Below, piece after piece: positions 50,491-61,595 of a DNA stretch of 64,000 nucleotides (its first letter is position 1; every line of letters starts with the position of its first letter). The notes beneath the pieces are model-generated. The model saw only the letters and a list, made by a program, of their open reading frames with translations. It searched no databases and had not been told where the DNA came from. Made by a program: the position numbers and the translations under genes. The stretch is from a bacterium HR40 (GTDB lineage Bacteria; Pseudomonadota; Alphaproteobacteria; Geminicoccales; Geminicoccaceae): the NCBI GenBank assembly GCA_002898275.1, contig BEIQ01000002.1, forward strand, positions 1-64,000, written 5' to 3'.

Positions 50491-51420
50491 TCAGTCGCTG
50501 CGGCGGCAGGCGCGGGCCAGCGCCACGCGCGAGCGATTCGGTCGCCCGAGGAGGTCGCAGATGAAGGCCCCGGCTGCGATCAGCCGTTCGAGGTCGATGC
50601 CGGTCGGGATCGCGAGCCCCTCGAGCATGTAGACCAGATCCTCGGACGCGAGGTTCCCGGCCGCCCCGGGCGCGTAGGGACAGCCTCCGAGACCGGCCAC
50701 ACTGGCATCCAAGGTGCGCACGCCGCACTCGAGGCCGGCTAGGGCATTGGCGAGCGCCTGGCCGTAGGTGTCGTGCAGATGCAGGGCGAGGGCGGAAAGC
50801 GGCAGTTCGCTGGCGCAGGCGCGGACCACCTCGACGATCCGCCGCGGCGTACCGACCCCGATGGTGTCGCCCAGGGACACTTCGTAGCAGCCCATGGCGT
50901 GGAGCGCCCGAGCCACCTCCACCACCCGACGGATCGGCACCGTGCCCTCGTAGGGACAGCCGGCGATGCAAGACACATAGCCACGGATCGCGACCCCGGC
51001 TGCCCGTGCCGCCTCGCACACCGCACGGCAACGCGCGAGGCTCTCGGCGATGGAGCAGTTGACGTTGCGGCGGCTGAAGGTCTCGGAGGCGGCGGCGAAG
51101 ACGGCGATCTCGCGCACCCCCGAGCGAAGCGCCGCCTCGAGCCCGTGCAGATTGGGGACGAGAGCCGAGAACGCGACGCCGGGAGTCTGCGGCAAGCGGG
51201 CAAAGACCTCCGCGGTGCCGGCCATCTGCGGCACCCATTTCGGCGACACGAAGGCTCCCGCTTCGATCCGCCGGCAACCCGCCGCGACCAGCCGCGCGAC
51301 GAGCTCGAGACGCGCTTGGACCGAAACGGGTGCGGGTTCGTTCTGCAGCCCGTCGCGAGGTCCCACTTCGACGATCGACACCCGCTCGGGCAGGTCGCTC
51401 AACGGATCGCGCCCGCTCAC
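50491..51420 (-). CDS. liuE: Hydroxymethylglutaryl-CoA lyase
   Basis: Last step of leucine catabolism: splits HMG-CoA into acetoacetate and acetyl-CoA. The 309-residue protein has the DRE-TIM-type sequences EVGPRDGLQNE, FVSPKWVPQMA and SLGDTIGVGTP, and the catalytic Cys in the GLGGCPYAPGAAGN loop. The GTG start at 51420 overlaps the stop of the biotin-carboxylase gene (GTGA). It ends the liu operon. Confidence 0.95.
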   Translation of the reverse strand: MSGRDPLSDLPERVSIVEVGPRDGLQNEPAPVSVQARLELVARLVAAGCRRIEAGAFVSPKWVPQMAGTAEVFARLPQTPGVAFSALVPNLHGLEAALRSGVREIAVFAAASETFSRRNVNCSIAESLARCRAVCEAARAAGVAIRGYVSCIAGCPYEGTVPIRRVVEVARALHAMGCYEVSLGDTIGVGTPRRIVEVVRACASELPLSALALHLHDTYGQALANALAGLECGVRTLDASVAGLGGCPYAPGAAGNLASEDLVYMLEGLAIPTGIDLERLIAAGAFICDLLGRPNRSRVALARACRRSD

Positions 51421-53420
51421 GCTGTCTCTTCTCCGGGTTCGAGGACGATGAGCACCGTCCCCTCCTGCACTTGCTCGCCCGCTTCGACCCGGACTTCGGC
51501 CACTCGGCCATCGCGCGGGGCGAGGATCTTCTGCTCCATCTTCATCGCCTCGAGCAAGGCGAGGAGCTGGCCGCGTACCACGGACTCGCCCGCGGTCACG
51601 CAGATGCGCACGAGACGCCCCGGAAGCGGGGAGGTCACCACATCAATGGCGCGGTCGTCCTCCCCCGCATGTTCGACCGTTCCCGGCCGGCTGAAGATCG
51701 CGGCTTCCCCCTCGTCCACGACCGCGAGCTCCTCGCTTCCGAAAAGAGCGAGCACTGGACGCGACAGTCCCTCTTCCTCGATCTCCACGAGCGGCGGTCG
51801 ATAGGCGTTGAGGCGGGCCCGCAGCCGCCCCTGCGGCGCATGGACGAGCCAGCCGTCCCCATCGCTCTCGACGAGCAGACTCCGTTCGCCGGATCCATCG
51901 TCCAAGCGGACGAGATGACGCGCCGGCTGCGCCAGCCGGAAGCCATCTGCCACATCCCAGGGCGATTGCGGGTGGGTCGCATCCCAGCGCTCGAAGGCAT
52001 GCCGGCGACGGGCGACCTCGGCCAGGGCCGCCAGCGCGAGAAGGCGCGGCGAGCGCGGTGCCGGCACGAGAAGGCTCTGGCCCTCGCCGCGCTCGAGCCA
52101 GCCCGTGTCGACCTCGCCTCGGCGGAAGGCTTCGCTGCGCACCACCCGCCGCAGCAGATCGAGATTGGTCGCCACACCGAGCACTGCGCTGCGGTCGAGT
52201 GCCCGCTCCAGACGGCCGAGAGCCGTTTTGCGGTCGGGACCGTGGACGATCAGCTTGGCGATCATGGGATCGTAGAACGGTCCGATCTCCGCTCCCTCGT
52301 CGATGGCGGAATCGATGCGCACCTCCCGACAGCCGTGGGCGAGCGCGAGACGCTCGATGCGCCCGGTCGAGGGCGCGAAGTCGCGGGCGGGATCCTCGGC
52401 GTAGACGCGCGCCTCGAAGGCGTGACCGTGGCAACGGACATCCTCCTGCGACAAGGGCAGAGACTCCCCGGCTGCGAGCCGCAGCTGCCATTCGACGAGG
52501 TCGAGGCCGGTGATCGCCTCGGTCACCGGGTGCTCCACCTGCAGGCGGGTGTTCATCTCGATGAAGAAGAAGCGGCCGCTGCCGTCGACCAGGAATTCCA
52601 CGGTGCCGGCATTGGCGTAGCGGGCGTGGCGCACGAGGGTGACGGCGGCTTCCCCGAGGGCCGCTCGGGTGGCCTCGTCGAGCCCCGGTGCGGGCGCCTC
52701 CTCGACGATCTTCTGATGCCGCCGCTGCAGGCTGCAGTCGCGCTCGAAAAGATGCAGCGCGCCGCCGCGCCCGTCGCCGAACACCTGCACTTCGACGTGG
52801 CGCGGAGCCTCGAGCCGGCGCTCGAGCAGGAGCCTGCCATCGCCGAAAGCCGCCTCGGCTTCCCGTCGGGCCGCGGCGAGGGCCTCGGCGAGATCCTCGA
52901 GGCGCTCGACCCGGCGCATGCCGCGACCGCCGCCCCCAGCTGCAGCCTTGATGAGGAGCGGCAGGCCGATGGCGCGCGCCTGCTGCTGCAGCACTCCCTC
53001 GTCTTGGAGCTCGCCGTCGTAGCCTGGGAGTATCGGCACACCGGCCTCGACGGCAAGCCGCCTTGCCGTGTCCTTGGCGCCGAGGAGCTCCATCGCCTCG
53101 GGCGACGGACCGACGAACACGAGGCCGGCATCGCGCACGGCGCGGGCAAAAGCGGGACGTTCCGAGAGAAAGCCGTAGCCGGGATGGATGGCCTCGGCAC
53201 CGGTTCGCCGGGCAGCCTCGAGGATACGATCGATGCGCAGATAGCTGTCGGCTGCCGGCGGCGGCCCGATGCGCACCGCGACGTCGGCCGCGCGCACATG
53301 CGGGGCATCCCGGTCGGCGTCGGAGAACACGGCAATGGTGCGAATGCCGAGGCGCTGGCAGGTGCGGAAGATGCGGCAGGCGATCTCGCCTCGGTTGGCG
53401 ACGAGGAGGCTTCGGAACAT
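51417..53420 (-). CDS. liuD: Methylcrotonyl-CoA carboxylase biotin-containing alpha subunit
   Basis: Biotin carboxylase plus biotin carrier in one chain of 667 residues. It has the ATP-grasp carboxylase (LLVANRGEIACRIFRTC at the start, KAAAGGGGRGMR, EMNTRLQVEHPVTE) and the biotinyl domain with Lys627 in LLEAMKMEQK. With the beta subunit it carboxylates 3-methylcrotonyl-CoA; gene context rather than sequence alone separates it from propionyl- or geranyl-CoA carboxylases. The ATG at 53420 is used; a TTG two codons upstream overlaps the enoyl-CoA hydratase stop. Confidence 0.93.
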   Translation of the reverse strand: MFRSLLVANRGEIACRIFRTCQRLGIRTIAVFSDADRDAPHVRAADVAVRIGPPPAADSYLRIDRILEAARRTGAEAIHPGYGFLSERPAFARAVRDAGLVFVGPSPEAMELLGAKDTARRLAVEAGVPILPGYDGELQDEGVLQQQARAIGLPLLIKAAAGGGGRGMRRVERLEDLAEALAAARREAEAAFGDGRLLLERRLEAPRHVEVQVFGDGRGGALHLFERDCSLQRRHQKIVEEAPAPGLDEATRAALGEAAVTLVRHARYANAGTVEFLVDGSGRFFFIEMNTRLQVEHPVTEAITGLDLVEWQLRLAAGESLPLSQEDVRCHGHAFEARVYAEDPARDFAPSTGRIERLALAHGCREVRIDSAIDEGAEIGPFYDPMIAKLIVHGPDRKTALGRLERALDRSAVLGVATNLDLLRRVVRSEAFRRGEVDTGWLERGEGQSLLVPAPRSPRLLALAALAEVARRRHAFERWDATHPQSPWDVADGFRLAQPARHLVRLDDGSGERSLLVESDGDGWLVHAPQGRLRARLNAYRPPLVEIEEEGLSRPVLALFGSEELAVVDEGEAAIFSRPGTVEHAGEDDRAIDVVTSPLPGRLVRICVTAGESVVRGQLLALLEAMKMEQKILAPRDGRVAEVRVEAGEQVQEGTVLIVLEPGEETA

Positions 53421-53422
53421 CG

Positions 53423-54214
53423 TCAATCGCCATCGCCCCGCCAGCCCGGCCGGCGCTTTTCGAGAAAGGCCAAGACGCCCTCCTGTCCCTCGCGCGAGGC
53501 GCGGCGTTCGGCGAGGATTCGCGCCGTGGTTTCGGCGACCAGCGAGCCCTCGCGTCCGGCGACCGTGCCGACGAGGGCTTTGGCTTCGGCGAGCGCCTCG
53601 GGACCGCCCGCGAGCAACGCGTTCACGAGCTCGCAGGTGCGGTTGGCCAGCGCGTCGTCGTCCACCACCTCGTGCACGAGACCGATCCGCCGCGCCTCCT
53701 CGGCTGAAAAGCGTTCTCCCGTGAGGAAATAACGACGAGCCGCGCGCGCCCCGATGGCGCGCACCACATAGGGAGAGATGACTGCCGGCACGAGCCCGAG
53801 GCGAACCTCCGAGAAAGCGAAGACCGCGCGGCGTGCGGCAATGGCTACGTCGCAGGCGGCGACGATCCCGGTCCCACCGCCGATGGCGGCGCCATTGACC
53901 ATGGCCACCGTCGGCTTCGGCAGTTGGTCGAGCACGGCCAGCATGCGGGCGAGCCGGCGCGCGTCCTCGATATTCTCGGCAAAACCGTATGCCGCGGTTC
54001 GCCGCATCCAGTCGAGATCGGCCCCGGCCGAGAAGCTCCTGCCCGCTCCGGTGATCACGACACAGCGCACCGCATCCTCGACGGCGAGCCGCTCGAGGGC
54101 CTCGGTGAGGGCGGCGACGAGCCGCTCGTCGAAGGCATTGTGTACCGCCGGCCGGTCCATCACCAGCCGCGCGACCGAACCTTCGCGCTCGAGGCGCAGG
54201 CAGCTTTCGCTCAT
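53423..54214 (-). CDS. liuC: Enoyl-CoA hydratase, methylglutaconyl-CoA hydratase type
   Basis: A 263-residue crotonase-family protein. The oxyanion-hole segments are SFSAGADLDWMRR and NGAAIGGGTGIVAACDVAIA. Its place between the two carboxylase subunit genes identifies it as the probable hydratase that turns 3-methylglutaconyl-CoA into HMG-CoA. The ATG at 54214 lies four bases after the stop of the beta subunit gene. Confidence 0.9.
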   Translation of the reverse strand: MSESCLRLEREGSVARLVMDRPAVHNAFDERLVAALTEALERLAVEDAVRCVVITGAGRSFSAGADLDWMRRTAAYGFAENIEDARRLARMLAVLDQLPKPTVAMVNGAAIGGGTGIVAACDVAIAARRAVFAFSEVRLGLVPAVISPYVVRAIGARAARRYFLTGERFSAEEARRIGLVHEVVDDDALANRTCELVNALLAGGPEALAEAKALVGTVAGREGSLVAETTARILAERRASREGQEGVLAFLEKRRPGWRGDGD

Positions 54215-54218
54215 GACC

Positions 54219-55826
54219 CTACATCCGAAAGACGCCGAAACGGGTGTCGGGAATCGGGGCATTGAGAGCGGCGGCGATGGCGAGCGCGAGCGCGCGGCGC
54301 GTATCCACCGGGTCCAAGATGCCGTCGTCCCACAATCGCGCAGTCGCGTACCAGGGATTGCCCTGGCGCTCGTACTGTTCGCGGATCGGCGCCTTGAATC
54401 GCTCCTCCTCCTCCGCCGACCAGCGGCCACCGCGGGCCTCGATGGCGTCGCGACGCACTTGGGCGAGCACGTTGGCCGCTTGCTCGCCGCCCATCACCGA
54501 GATGCGCGCATTCGGCCACATCCACAACAGCCGAGGCTCGAAGGCACGCCCGCACATGCCGTAATTGCCGGCCCCGAAACTGCCGCCGACGATCACCGTG
54601 AACTTGGGGACCCGTGCACAGGAGACGGCGGTCACCAGTTTGGCGCCGTCGCGGGCGATCCCGCCATGCTCGTACTTCTTGCCGACCATGAAGCCGGTGA
54701 CATTCTGCAGGAAGACGAGAGGAATCCGCCGCTGGCAGCAGAGCTCGACGAAATGCGCCCCTTTCAAGGCGGATTCGCTGAACAGCACGCCGTTGTTGGC
54801 GAGGATGCCGACCGGATAGCCCCAGATGCGCGCGAACCCGCAGACGAGGGTGGGGCCATAGCGAGACTTGAACTCGTGGAATACCGATCCGTCCACCAGC
54901 CGGGCGACGATCTCGCGGATCTCGAAGGGTTCGCGCAGGTCCTCGGGCAGCAGTCCGTAGATATCCTCGGCTGGCCACAAGGGCTCCACCGGGTCGGCGA
55001 CGTCGAGGACAGTGCGCGAGGGCGCCGGCAAGCCGGCGACGATCTGGCGGCACAGCCGCAGCGCGTGACGGTCGTCCTCGGCGAGATGGTCGGCGACACC
55101 CGAGATGCGCGTGTGCACATCGCCCCCGCCCAACTCCTCGGCACTCACCACTTCGCCGGTCGCCGCCTTCACGAGCGGCGGCCCCCCGAGGAAGATGGTC
55201 CCCTGATTGCGCACGATGACGGTCTGGTCGGCCATCGCCGGTACATAAGCGCCGCCCGCCGTGCAGGAGCCCATGACCACGGCGATCTGGGGGATGCCCT
55301 CGGCTGACATGATCGCCTGATTGTAGAATATCCGTCCGAAATGATCGCGATCCGGGAATACCTCGTCTTGATGCGGCAAGTTGGCCCCGCCGGAATCCAC
55401 GAGATAGATGCAGGGAAGACGGTTCTGGCGGGCGATTTCCTGGGCGCGCAGGTGCTTTTTCACGGTCATGGGAAAGTAGGTGCCGCCCTTGACCGTGGCG
55501 TCGTTGACGACCACGACGCATTCGCGGCCGCATATCCGGCCGATACCGGTGATCAGTCCGGCTCCTGGGATATCCTCGCCATACATGCCCCATGCCGCGA
55601 GGGGCGACAGCTCGAGAAAGGGCGAGCCGGGATCGAGCAGATGTTCGAGGCGCTCGCGCGGCAGGAGCTTGCCGCGCGCGAGGTGACGTTGCCGCGCCTG
55701 CGCCGGGCCGCCCTCGGCCACTCGGGCGATATCGGCCCGCAGCCGCTCGGCGAGGGCGCGATGATGGGCATAACGTCGGCGGAAGACCTCGCTGCGGCGG
55801 TCGATGCGACTCTCGAGGACGGTCAC
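54219..55826 (-). CDS. liuB: Methylcrotonyl-CoA carboxylase carboxyltransferase beta subunit
   Basis: A 535-residue carboxyltransferase with two crotonase-like halves. Characteristic stretches include [59 protein letters not shown] and [22 protein letters not shown], all close to known MCC beta subunits. It uses a GTG start at 55826, four bases after the stop of the DsbA-like gene. Confidence 0.95.
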   Translation of the reverse strand: MTVLESRIDRRSEVFRRRYAHHRALAERLRADIARVAEGGPAQARQRHLARGKLLPRERLEHLLDPGSPFLELSPLAAWGMYGEDIPGAGLITGIGRICGRECVVVVNDATVKGGTYFPMTVKKHLRAQEIARQNRLPCIYLVDSGGANLPHQDEVFPDRDHFGRIFYNQAIMSAEGIPQIAVVMGSCTAGGAYVPAMADQTVIVRNQGTIFLGGPPLVKAATGEVVSAEELGGGDVHTRISGVADHLAEDDRHALRLCRQIVAGLPAPSRTVLDVADPVEPLWPAEDIYGLLPEDLREPFEIREIVARLVDGSVFHEFKSRYGPTLVCGFARIWGYPVGILANNGVLFSESALKGAHFVELCCQRRIPLVFLQNVTGFMVGKKYEHGGIARDGAKLVTAVSCARVPKFTVIVGGSFGAGNYGMCGRAFEPRLLWMWPNARISVMGGEQAANVLAQVRRDAIEARGGRWSAEEEERFKAPIREQYERQGNPWYATARLWDDGILDPVDTRRALALAIAAALNAPIPDTRFGVFRM

Positions 55827-55830
55827 CGCG

Positions 55831-56439
55831 TCACCATCCGCCGGTCGCCAGCCAACGCTCGACCTGGTCCAGGCGGTCCGCGCCCCAGAAACCCTCGCCG
55901 TCGACGATGATGAACGGAGAGCCGAACACGCCCTTTTCGATCGACCTCTCGGTCTCGTCGCGCAGCCGCTGTTTGATCGCTGGCTGCTGCACGGCCGCGA
56001 GCAGGTCCTCGGGCGAAATGCCGAGCCGTGCCGCGATCTCCGCCACCGCCTCCGGTGCCGAAAGGTCCCGTCCTTCGCCCCAATGGGCGTGGAAGATGCC
56101 GCGGGCGAATTTCTTCGCGAGACAGCGATCCCGCTCGAAGAGCCACCAGTAGGCGCGGCTCGCCGCGAGCGAATTCATCGGCATCACCGGTGGCAGCCTG
56201 AGGGGCACGTCGAGAAGCCGCGCGAAGCGCTGGATATCGTGCTTGAGATAGTCGCCCTTGATGGGGATCTGCACCGTCGGCAGCTGCCCGGTACGCTTGA
56301 GCGCAGCCCCGAGCATGATGGGCTTCCAGATCACCTCGCGCTGGTAGCGGGCGGCGACATCGTCGATCTGGGTGCTCGCGAGATAGCCATAGGGACTTGC
56401 GAACTCGAAATAGAACTCGATGGGCGCGCGCGTGGGCAT
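55831..56439 (-). CDS. DsbA-family oxidoreductase, 2-hydroxychromene-2-carboxylate isomerase-like
   Basis: A 202-residue kappa-class GST/DsbA-fold protein. The N-terminal [15 protein letters not shown] has a Ser-Pro-Tyr active site in place of the CxxC of DsbA, as in 2-hydroxychromene-2-carboxylate isomerase; later [21 protein letters not shown] is typical. There is no signal peptide, so it is cytosolic. It lies inside the leucine-degradation operon between ivd and the beta subunit with four-base gaps. It may be a glutathione-dependent isomerase acting on a CoA ester or a detoxification enzyme; this is unknown. Confidence 0.87.
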   Translation of the reverse strand: MPTRAPIEFYFEFASPYGYLASTQIDDVAARYQREVIWKPIMLGAALKRTGQLPTVQIPIKGDYLKHDIQRFARLLDVPLRLPPVMPMNSLAASRAYWWLFERDRCLAKKFARGIFHAHWGEGRDLSAPEAVAEIAARLGISPEDLLAAVQQPAIKQRLRDETERSIEKGVFGSPFIIVDGEGFWGADRLDQVERWLATGGW

Positions 56440-56443
56440 GATA

Positions 56444-57619
56444 TCACCCCGTGATACGGAAGAGTTCCCGACCGATCAGCATGCGACGGATCTCGCTCGT
56501 CCCGGCCCCGATCTCGTAGAGCTTGGCGTCGCGGAGAAAGCGTCCGGTGGGAAAGTCGTTGATGTAGCCGTTGCCCCCGAGTGCCTGAATCGCCTCCAGC
56601 GCCACCCGGGTCGCGCTCTCGGCGGCGAACAACAAGCAGGCTGCCGCATCCTGTCGGGTCAGTCGCCCCTGGTCGGCGGCTCGCCCGCACATATAGGCGT
56701 AGCTGCGGGCAGCGTTGAACGCCGTGTACATGTCGGCGATCTTGCCCTGCATGAGCTCGAAGGTGCCGATCGGCTGCCCGAACTGCACCCGCTCGTGCAC
56801 GTAAGGCAGCACCACATCGAGGCATGCGGCCATGATGCCGAGCGGCCCGCCGGAGAGGACCAGGCGCTCGTAGTCGAGCCCGGACATGAGGACCCGGACG
56901 CCCTCGTTCACCCTGCCGAGGACATTGTCCTCGGGTACCTCGCAATCCTCGAACACGAGCTCGCCCGTATCCGAGCCGCGCATGCCGAGTTTGTCGAGCT
57001 TGGGCCCGCTGCGGAAACCCGGAAAGCCCCGCTCGACGATGAATGCCGTAATGCCGCGGGCTCCCGCCGCCGGGTCGGTCTTGGCATAGACCACGACGAC
57101 GTCGGCGACCGGCCCGTTCGTGATCCACATCTTGCTGCCGTTGAGCAGGAAACGGTCGCCGCGCTTCTCGGCCCGGGTGCGCATGGACACCACATCCGAG
57201 CCCGCCCCTGGCTCGCTCATGGCGAGCGCCCCCACATGTTCGCCAGACAGCAGCTTCGGCAGATAGCGCCGCTTCTGTGCTTCCGTGCCATTGAGGCGGA
57301 TCTGGTTGACGCAGAGGTTCGAATGGGCGCCGTAAGACAGTCCGACGGCCCCCGAGGCACGGCTGATCTCTTCCATGGCGACGAGGTGTTCGAGATAGCC
57401 GAGTCCGGCGCCGCCATACTCCTCCTCGACGGTGATCCCGAGCAATCCCGCTCGGCCCAGCTGCGGCCACAGATCGCGCGGAAAGCTGTTGGTACGATCG
57501 ATCTCGTCGGCACGCGGGGCGATCTTCTCCTCGGCCAGGCGACCTGCCAGCTCGCGGATGGCTTCGGCGTTCTCGCCGAGATCGAAGGGCATGGACGGAG
57601 TCCGAAAACCGTGGGTCAC
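56444..57619 (-). CDS. liuA: Isovaleryl-CoA dehydrogenase
   Basis: First committed step of the liu pathway, oxidising isovaleryl-CoA to 3-methylcrotonyl-CoA with electrons passed to ETF. The 391-residue acyl-CoA dehydrogenase has the isovaleryl-type catalytic Glu in [16 protein letters not shown], and also [26 protein letters not shown] and [19 protein letters not shown]. The GTG at 57619 is preferred because GGAGGC lies five bases upstream; an ATG nine codons later has no such site. It leads the six-gene liu operon. Confidence 0.94.
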   Translation of the reverse strand: MTHGFRTPSMPFDLGENAEAIRELAGRLAEEKIAPRADEIDRTNSFPRDLWPQLGRAGLLGITVEEEYGGAGLGYLEHLVAMEEISRASGAVGLSYGAHSNLCVNQIRLNGTEAQKRRYLPKLLSGEHVGALAMSEPGAGSDVVSMRTRAEKRGDRFLLNGSKMWITNGPVADVVVVYAKTDPAAGARGITAFIVERGFPGFRSGPKLDKLGMRGSDTGELVFEDCEVPEDNVLGRVNEGVRVLMSGLDYERLVLSGGPLGIMAACLDVVLPYVHERVQFGQPIGTFELMQGKIADMYTAFNAARSYAYMCGRAADQGRLTRQDAAACLLFAAESATRVALEAIQALGGNGYINDFPTGRFLRDAKLYEIGAGTSEIRRMLIGRELFRITG

Positions 57620-57650
57620 GCCGCCTCCGTACGCTCCCGCGACAGTCCGA

Positions 57651-59027
57651 CTACAAAAGCACGAGGGTTGCAAGACCGAGAAAGACGAAAAAGCCCAACA
57701 TGTCGGTGACGGTCGTGACGAAGATCGACGAGGCGACCGCCGGATCGAAACCCAGTCGTTCGAGCACGAGCGGCACGAGCACCCCACCGAGAGCCGCACC
57801 GGCGAGATTGATCAGCATGCCGCAACCGAACACGATCGCCAGTTGCGTGTCGCCGAACCAAAGGAAAGCGAGGAGAAAGCCGACCAGCAGGAAGACGAGT
57901 CCATTGAGGGCGCCGGTCGCCAGCTCCCGCAGGATCATGCGGCCGGCGTTGGCCGGGCCGAGCTCGCGCGTCGCCAAGGCACGCACGGTCACGGTGAGGC
58001 TCTGGGTGCCTGCGTTGCCGCCCATGCCGGCGACGATGGGCATGAGCACGGCGAGGGTGGTAACGCGAGCGATGGTATCCTCGAACATCGCCACCACCGA
58101 GGCGGCTGCCACGGCCGTCACCATATTGACGAGCAGCCAAGGTATTCGCCGCTTGGCGCGTTTGAGGGGTGGGGCATAGACGTCGGTCTCGTGCAGGCCG
58201 CCGAGGCTCAGCAGGTCCTCTTCGGCCTCTTCTTCCATGACGTCGACCACGTCATCGATGGTGATCACCCCGACGAGCCGCCCGTCCTCGTCGACCACGG
58301 GTGCCGAGACCAGCCCGTACTGGCGGAAGAGGAAGGCCACTTCCTCCTGGTCCATCGTCGCCGGAATCGGGCGGATCTCCTTGAGCCTCAGCTCCCGTAG
58401 CGGGACGGAGCGGTTGCTGCGCAGCACCCGGCTGACGGGGACCCCACCCACCGGGCGCATGCGCGGGTCGACGATGAAAATGTCGTAGAACTCGTCGGGT
58501 AGCTCCGGCGTCGCCCGCAGATAATCGATGGTCTGGCCGACCAGCCAATATTCCGGCACCGCGACGAACTCGCGCTGCATCAGCCGGCCGGCGCTGTCCT
58601 CCGGATAGGCGAGCTGCTGTTCGACCGCAATCCGCTCCGGGGGCGGCAGACGTGCCAGGATCTCGGCCTGCTCTTCCGCCTCGAGTTCGCTCAGAAGGTC
58701 GACGACATCGTCGGTCTCGAGGCCGGAGACGATCTCCGCCACCCGCTCCACGCCAAGCGCTTCGACCAGCTCCTCCCGCACCTCCTCCTCGAGATAGCTG
58801 AACGTCTCGGGATCGAGGCGCTCGCCCAGCGCGCGAGTGAGGGCGAGCCTTTGTTCGGGCTCGAGCAGCTGCAAAAGGTCGGCGAGGTCGGCGGCATGCA
58901 GCCCTGCCACGAGCTCGGCCGCGCGCGGCCAATCGCCGGCTGCGATGGCGCTCTGGACCTCCTCGACCAGCTCGTCGGTGAGGGGGCGCGCGTTCGACTC
59001 CACGCCGCTACCCTCCGCCGCGCTCAC
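57651..59027 (-). CDS. mgtE: Magnesium transporter MgtE
   Basis: A 458-residue Mg2+ channel/transporter. The N domain (about 20-125, with repeated [29 protein letters not shown]-like helices) and two CBS domains ([45 protein letters not shown]) sense cytosolic Mg2+. A five-segment membrane domain follows, with the pore motif [14 protein letters not shown]. The GTG start overlaps the maeB stop (GTGA), so the two may be co-transcribed. Confidence 0.96.
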   Translation of the reverse strand: MSAAEGSGVESNARPLTDELVEEVQSAIAAGDWPRAAELVAGLHAADLADLLQLLEPEQRLALTRALGERLDPETFSYLEEEVREELVEALGVERVAEIVSGLETDDVVDLLSELEAEEQAEILARLPPPERIAVEQQLAYPEDSAGRLMQREFVAVPEYWLVGQTIDYLRATPELPDEFYDIFIVDPRMRPVGGVPVSRVLRSNRSVPLRELRLKEIRPIPATMDQEEVAFLFRQYGLVSAPVVDEDGRLVGVITIDDVVDVMEEEAEEDLLSLGGLHETDVYAPPLKRAKRRIPWLLVNMVTAVAAASVVAMFEDTIARVTTLAVLMPIVAGMGGNAGTQSLTVTVRALATRELGPANAGRMILRELATGALNGLVFLLVGFLLAFLWFGDTQLAIVFGCGMLINLAGAALGGVLVPLVLERLGFDPAVASSIFVTTVTDMLGFFVFLGLATLVLL

Positions 59028-61330
59028 GCTGCCGCCTCCGGGCGGCCGGCAGAACGGCGTACCAGGGCATCGACGCAGGCGAGTGTGGCCATGTTGACGA
59101 GGCCGCGGGTCGTCACCGAGGCGGTCACGATATGGGCGGGGGCGCCGATCCCGAGCAGGATCGGCCCGACCGCGACCACTCCGGTCACGGCCTTGACGAG
59201 ATTGAAGGCGATGTTGGCAGCGTCGAGACCAGGACAGATCAAGAGATTGGCGGCTCCCCGAAGGGTCGAGGTGGGCAGGATGCGCGCCCGGATCTCCTCC
59301 GACAGCGCGGCATCGGCATGCATCTCGCCATCGATCTCGAGCCCGGGTGCGAGTTCGCGGACTCTCGCTAGCGCCTCGCGCATGCGCAGCGCCGAGGGGC
59401 TGTCGCGGCTGCCGAAATTGCTGTGGGAGAGCAGGGCCGCTCGCGGCTCGATGCCGAAGCGCCGCACCATCTCCGCGGCCGCGAGGGTGACGCGGGCGAT
59501 CTGTTCGGGTGAGGGCTCGTAACAGACGTAGGTGTCGGCGAGGAAGAGCGGCCCGCGATCGAGCACGAGCGCGTGCAAGGTCGCGGGTTCCGGCAATAGC
59601 GGATCGAGTCCGAGCACACCGGCGATGTGTTTGAGATGGCTCTCGAACACTCCGACCGGGCCGGCGACCAAAGCATCCGCTTCGCCCTTGCCGACCATGA
59701 TGGCGCCGATCACCGTCCGGCGGGTGCGCACGATCTCGCGCGCCATCGACGGCGTGACGCCCCGCCGCCCCATGCGAGCGAAGTAGAAGGCGACGTAATC
59801 GTGATAGCGCGGATCGCTGTCGGGATTGACGAGCTCCAAATCGATGCCGGGAGCGATGGCGAGGCCGTAGCGCTCGATGCGCATACGCACCACTTCGGGC
59901 CGGCCGATCAAGATCGGGCGAGCGAGGCCCTCCTCGACGATCACCTGCACCGCCCGCAACACCCGCTCTTCCTCCCCATCGGCGAACACCACCCGCTGCG
60001 GATCGCGGCGGGCACGCTCGAAAAGCGGCTTCATGAGGAAGCCGGATTTGAACACCCGCTCGGCCAGGGAGGCGCGATAGGCCTCGAGATCGGCGATCGG
60101 CCGGGTGGCGACCCCGGTCTCCATCGCTGCCTTGGCGACAGCTGGCGGGAGCTCGGTTATGAGCCGCGGATCGAAGGGCTTGGGAATGATGTAATCGGGG
60201 CCGAAGGAGAGACTCTCGAGCCCGTAGACGGCGGCCACCGTGTCCGGCGTGGTCCGCCGGGCGAGCCCGGCAAGGGCCTCCACACAGGCGATTTTCATCG
60301 CCTCGTTGATGGTGGTGGCGCCCACGTCCAGAGCGCCCCGAAAGATGAAGGGGAAGCAGAGGACATTGTTCACCTGATTGGGATAGTCCGAGCGACCAGT
60401 GGCGACGATGGCATCCGGCCGGACTTCCTTCACCTCCTCCGGCATGACTTCCGGCACCGGATTGGCGAGCGCCAGGACGAGCGGCCGCTCTGCCATCCGC
60501 CGCAGCCACTCCGGCTTCACCACCCGCGGCGCCGACAGCCCGAGGAAGACGTCGGCACCCTCGAGGGCTTCCTCGAGGGTTCGCAGATGGGTGCGCTGGG
60601 CGTAGCGCGCCTTGAAGGGATCCATGAGCTCGCGGCGCCCCTCGTAGACCACCCCGGCAATGTCGGTGGCGATGATATTCTCGCGCGGCAGGCCCATGGT
60701 GACGAGCAGATCCAAACAGGCGAGCGCCGCCGCCCCGGCGCCACTCGTCGTGAGCCGGATTTGCGACAGTTTCTTGCCGACGAGCTCGAGACCGTTGCGG
60801 ATGGCGGCGGCGACGATGATCGCCGTCCCGTGCTGATCGTCGTGGAAGACCGGAATCCTCATGCGCTCGCGCAGCCGACGCTCGATCTCGAAGCACTCGG
60901 GCGCCCGGATGTCCTCGAGGTTGATGGCGCCGAAGGTCGGCTCGAGGGCGCAGACGATCTCGACGAAGCGGTCCGGATCGGGAGCATCGATCTCGAGGTC
61001 GAAGGCGTCGATGTCGGCGAACTTGCGGAAGAGAACCGCCTTGCCCTCCATCACCGGCTTGGCCGCGAGAGGGCCGATGTTGCCCAGGCCGAGGACCGCC
61101 GTGCCGTTGGTCACCACCGCCACGAGGTTCGATCGGATCGTGAGCTCGGCTGCAGCCTTCGGGTCGCGCGCGATCTCCTCGCAGGCAGCGGCAACCCCTG
61201 GCGAGTAGGCGAGCGACAGATCGCGCGGATTGGCGAGCGGTTTGGTGGCGACGACGGCGAGCTTGCCGGGATGCGGCCGGCGGTGGAATTCGAGAGCGGC
61301 TTCGCGCAGGCGATCGGCTCGCTCGGTCAT
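59024..61330 (-). CDS. maeB: NADP-dependent malic enzyme with C-terminal phosphotransacetylase-like domain
   Basis: Oxidatively decarboxylates malate to pyruvate. The 768-residue length is that of the MaeB class: malic domain (1-160; [24 protein letters not shown]-type [14 protein letters not shown]), NAD(P) domain (about 165-420) and a C-terminal phosphotransacetylase-like domain (about 430-768) that is regulatory, not catalytic, in known members. The ATG at 61330 is preceded by AGGAGG; a GTG two codons upstream is too close to that site. Confidence 0.95.
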   Translation of the reverse strand: MTERADRLREAALEFHRRPHPGKLAVVATKPLANPRDLSLAYSPGVAAACEEIARDPKAAAELTIRSNLVAVVTNGTAVLGLGNIGPLAAKPVMEGKAVLFRKFADIDAFDLEIDAPDPDRFVEIVCALEPTFGAINLEDIRAPECFEIERRLRERMRIPVFHDDQHGTAIIVAAAIRNGLELVGKKLSQIRLTTSGAGAAALACLDLLVTMGLPRENIIATDIAGVVYEGRRELMDPFKARYAQRTHLRTLEEALEGADVFLGLSAPRVVKPEWLRRMAERPLVLALANPVPEVMPEEVKEVRPDAIVATGRSDYPNQVNNVLCFPFIFRGALDVGATTINEAMKIACVEALAGLARRTTPDTVAAVYGLESLSFGPDYIIPKPFDPRLITELPPAVAKAAMETGVATRPIADLEAYRASLAERVFKSGFLMKPLFERARRDPQRVVFADGEEERVLRAVQVIVEEGLARPILIGRPEVVRMRIERYGLAIAPGIDLELVNPDSDPRYHDYVAFYFARMGRRGVTPSMAREIVRTRRTVIGAIMVGKGEADALVAGPVGVFESHLKHIAGVLGLDPLLPEPATLHALVLDRGPLFLADTYVCYEPSPEQIARVTLAAAEMVRRFGIEPRAALLSHSNFGSRDSPSALRMREALARVRELAPGLEIDGEMHADAALSEEIRARILPTSTLRGAANLLICPGLDAANIAFNLVKAVTGVVAVGPILLGIGAPAHIVTASVTTRGLVNMATLACVDALVRRSAGRPEAAA

Positions 61331-61447
61331 CTCCACCTCCTGCCCGGCTCGGCTCCCTGCCGGGCACGCGTCGCGCGGCCTCTACCCTTATCGACCCCCG
61401 GGACGATGCATCCGGCGGTCTCGTCGCGTTCGCGGGCGGTAGGCGTA

Positions 61448-61534
61448 TGGTGCGGCCGAGAAGACTCGAACTTCCACGGGGTTGCCCCCACCAGCCCCTC
61501 AAGCTGGCGCGTCTACCAATTCCGCCACGGCCGC
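61448..61534 (-). tRNA. tRNA-Leu(GAG)
   Basis: The minus strand reads GCGGCCG for the acceptor, a D-arm with GGCGGAATTGGTAGACGC, an anticodon stem CCAGC/GCTGG with loop TTGAGGG (anticodon GAG, decoding CUC and CUU), a long variable arm GGGGGCAACCCC as expected for leucine tRNA, a T-arm with GTTCGAGTC and the closing CGGCCGC followed by discriminator A and an encoded CCA. It lies between maeB, on the same strand, and the divergent lipB. Confidence 0.96.
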
Positions 61535-61595
61535 CTAGGTGTTCCGGGCGGACCGGGAGGTAGCAAACGGGCGGTCGCGTTTCAAGAGGCCGGAG

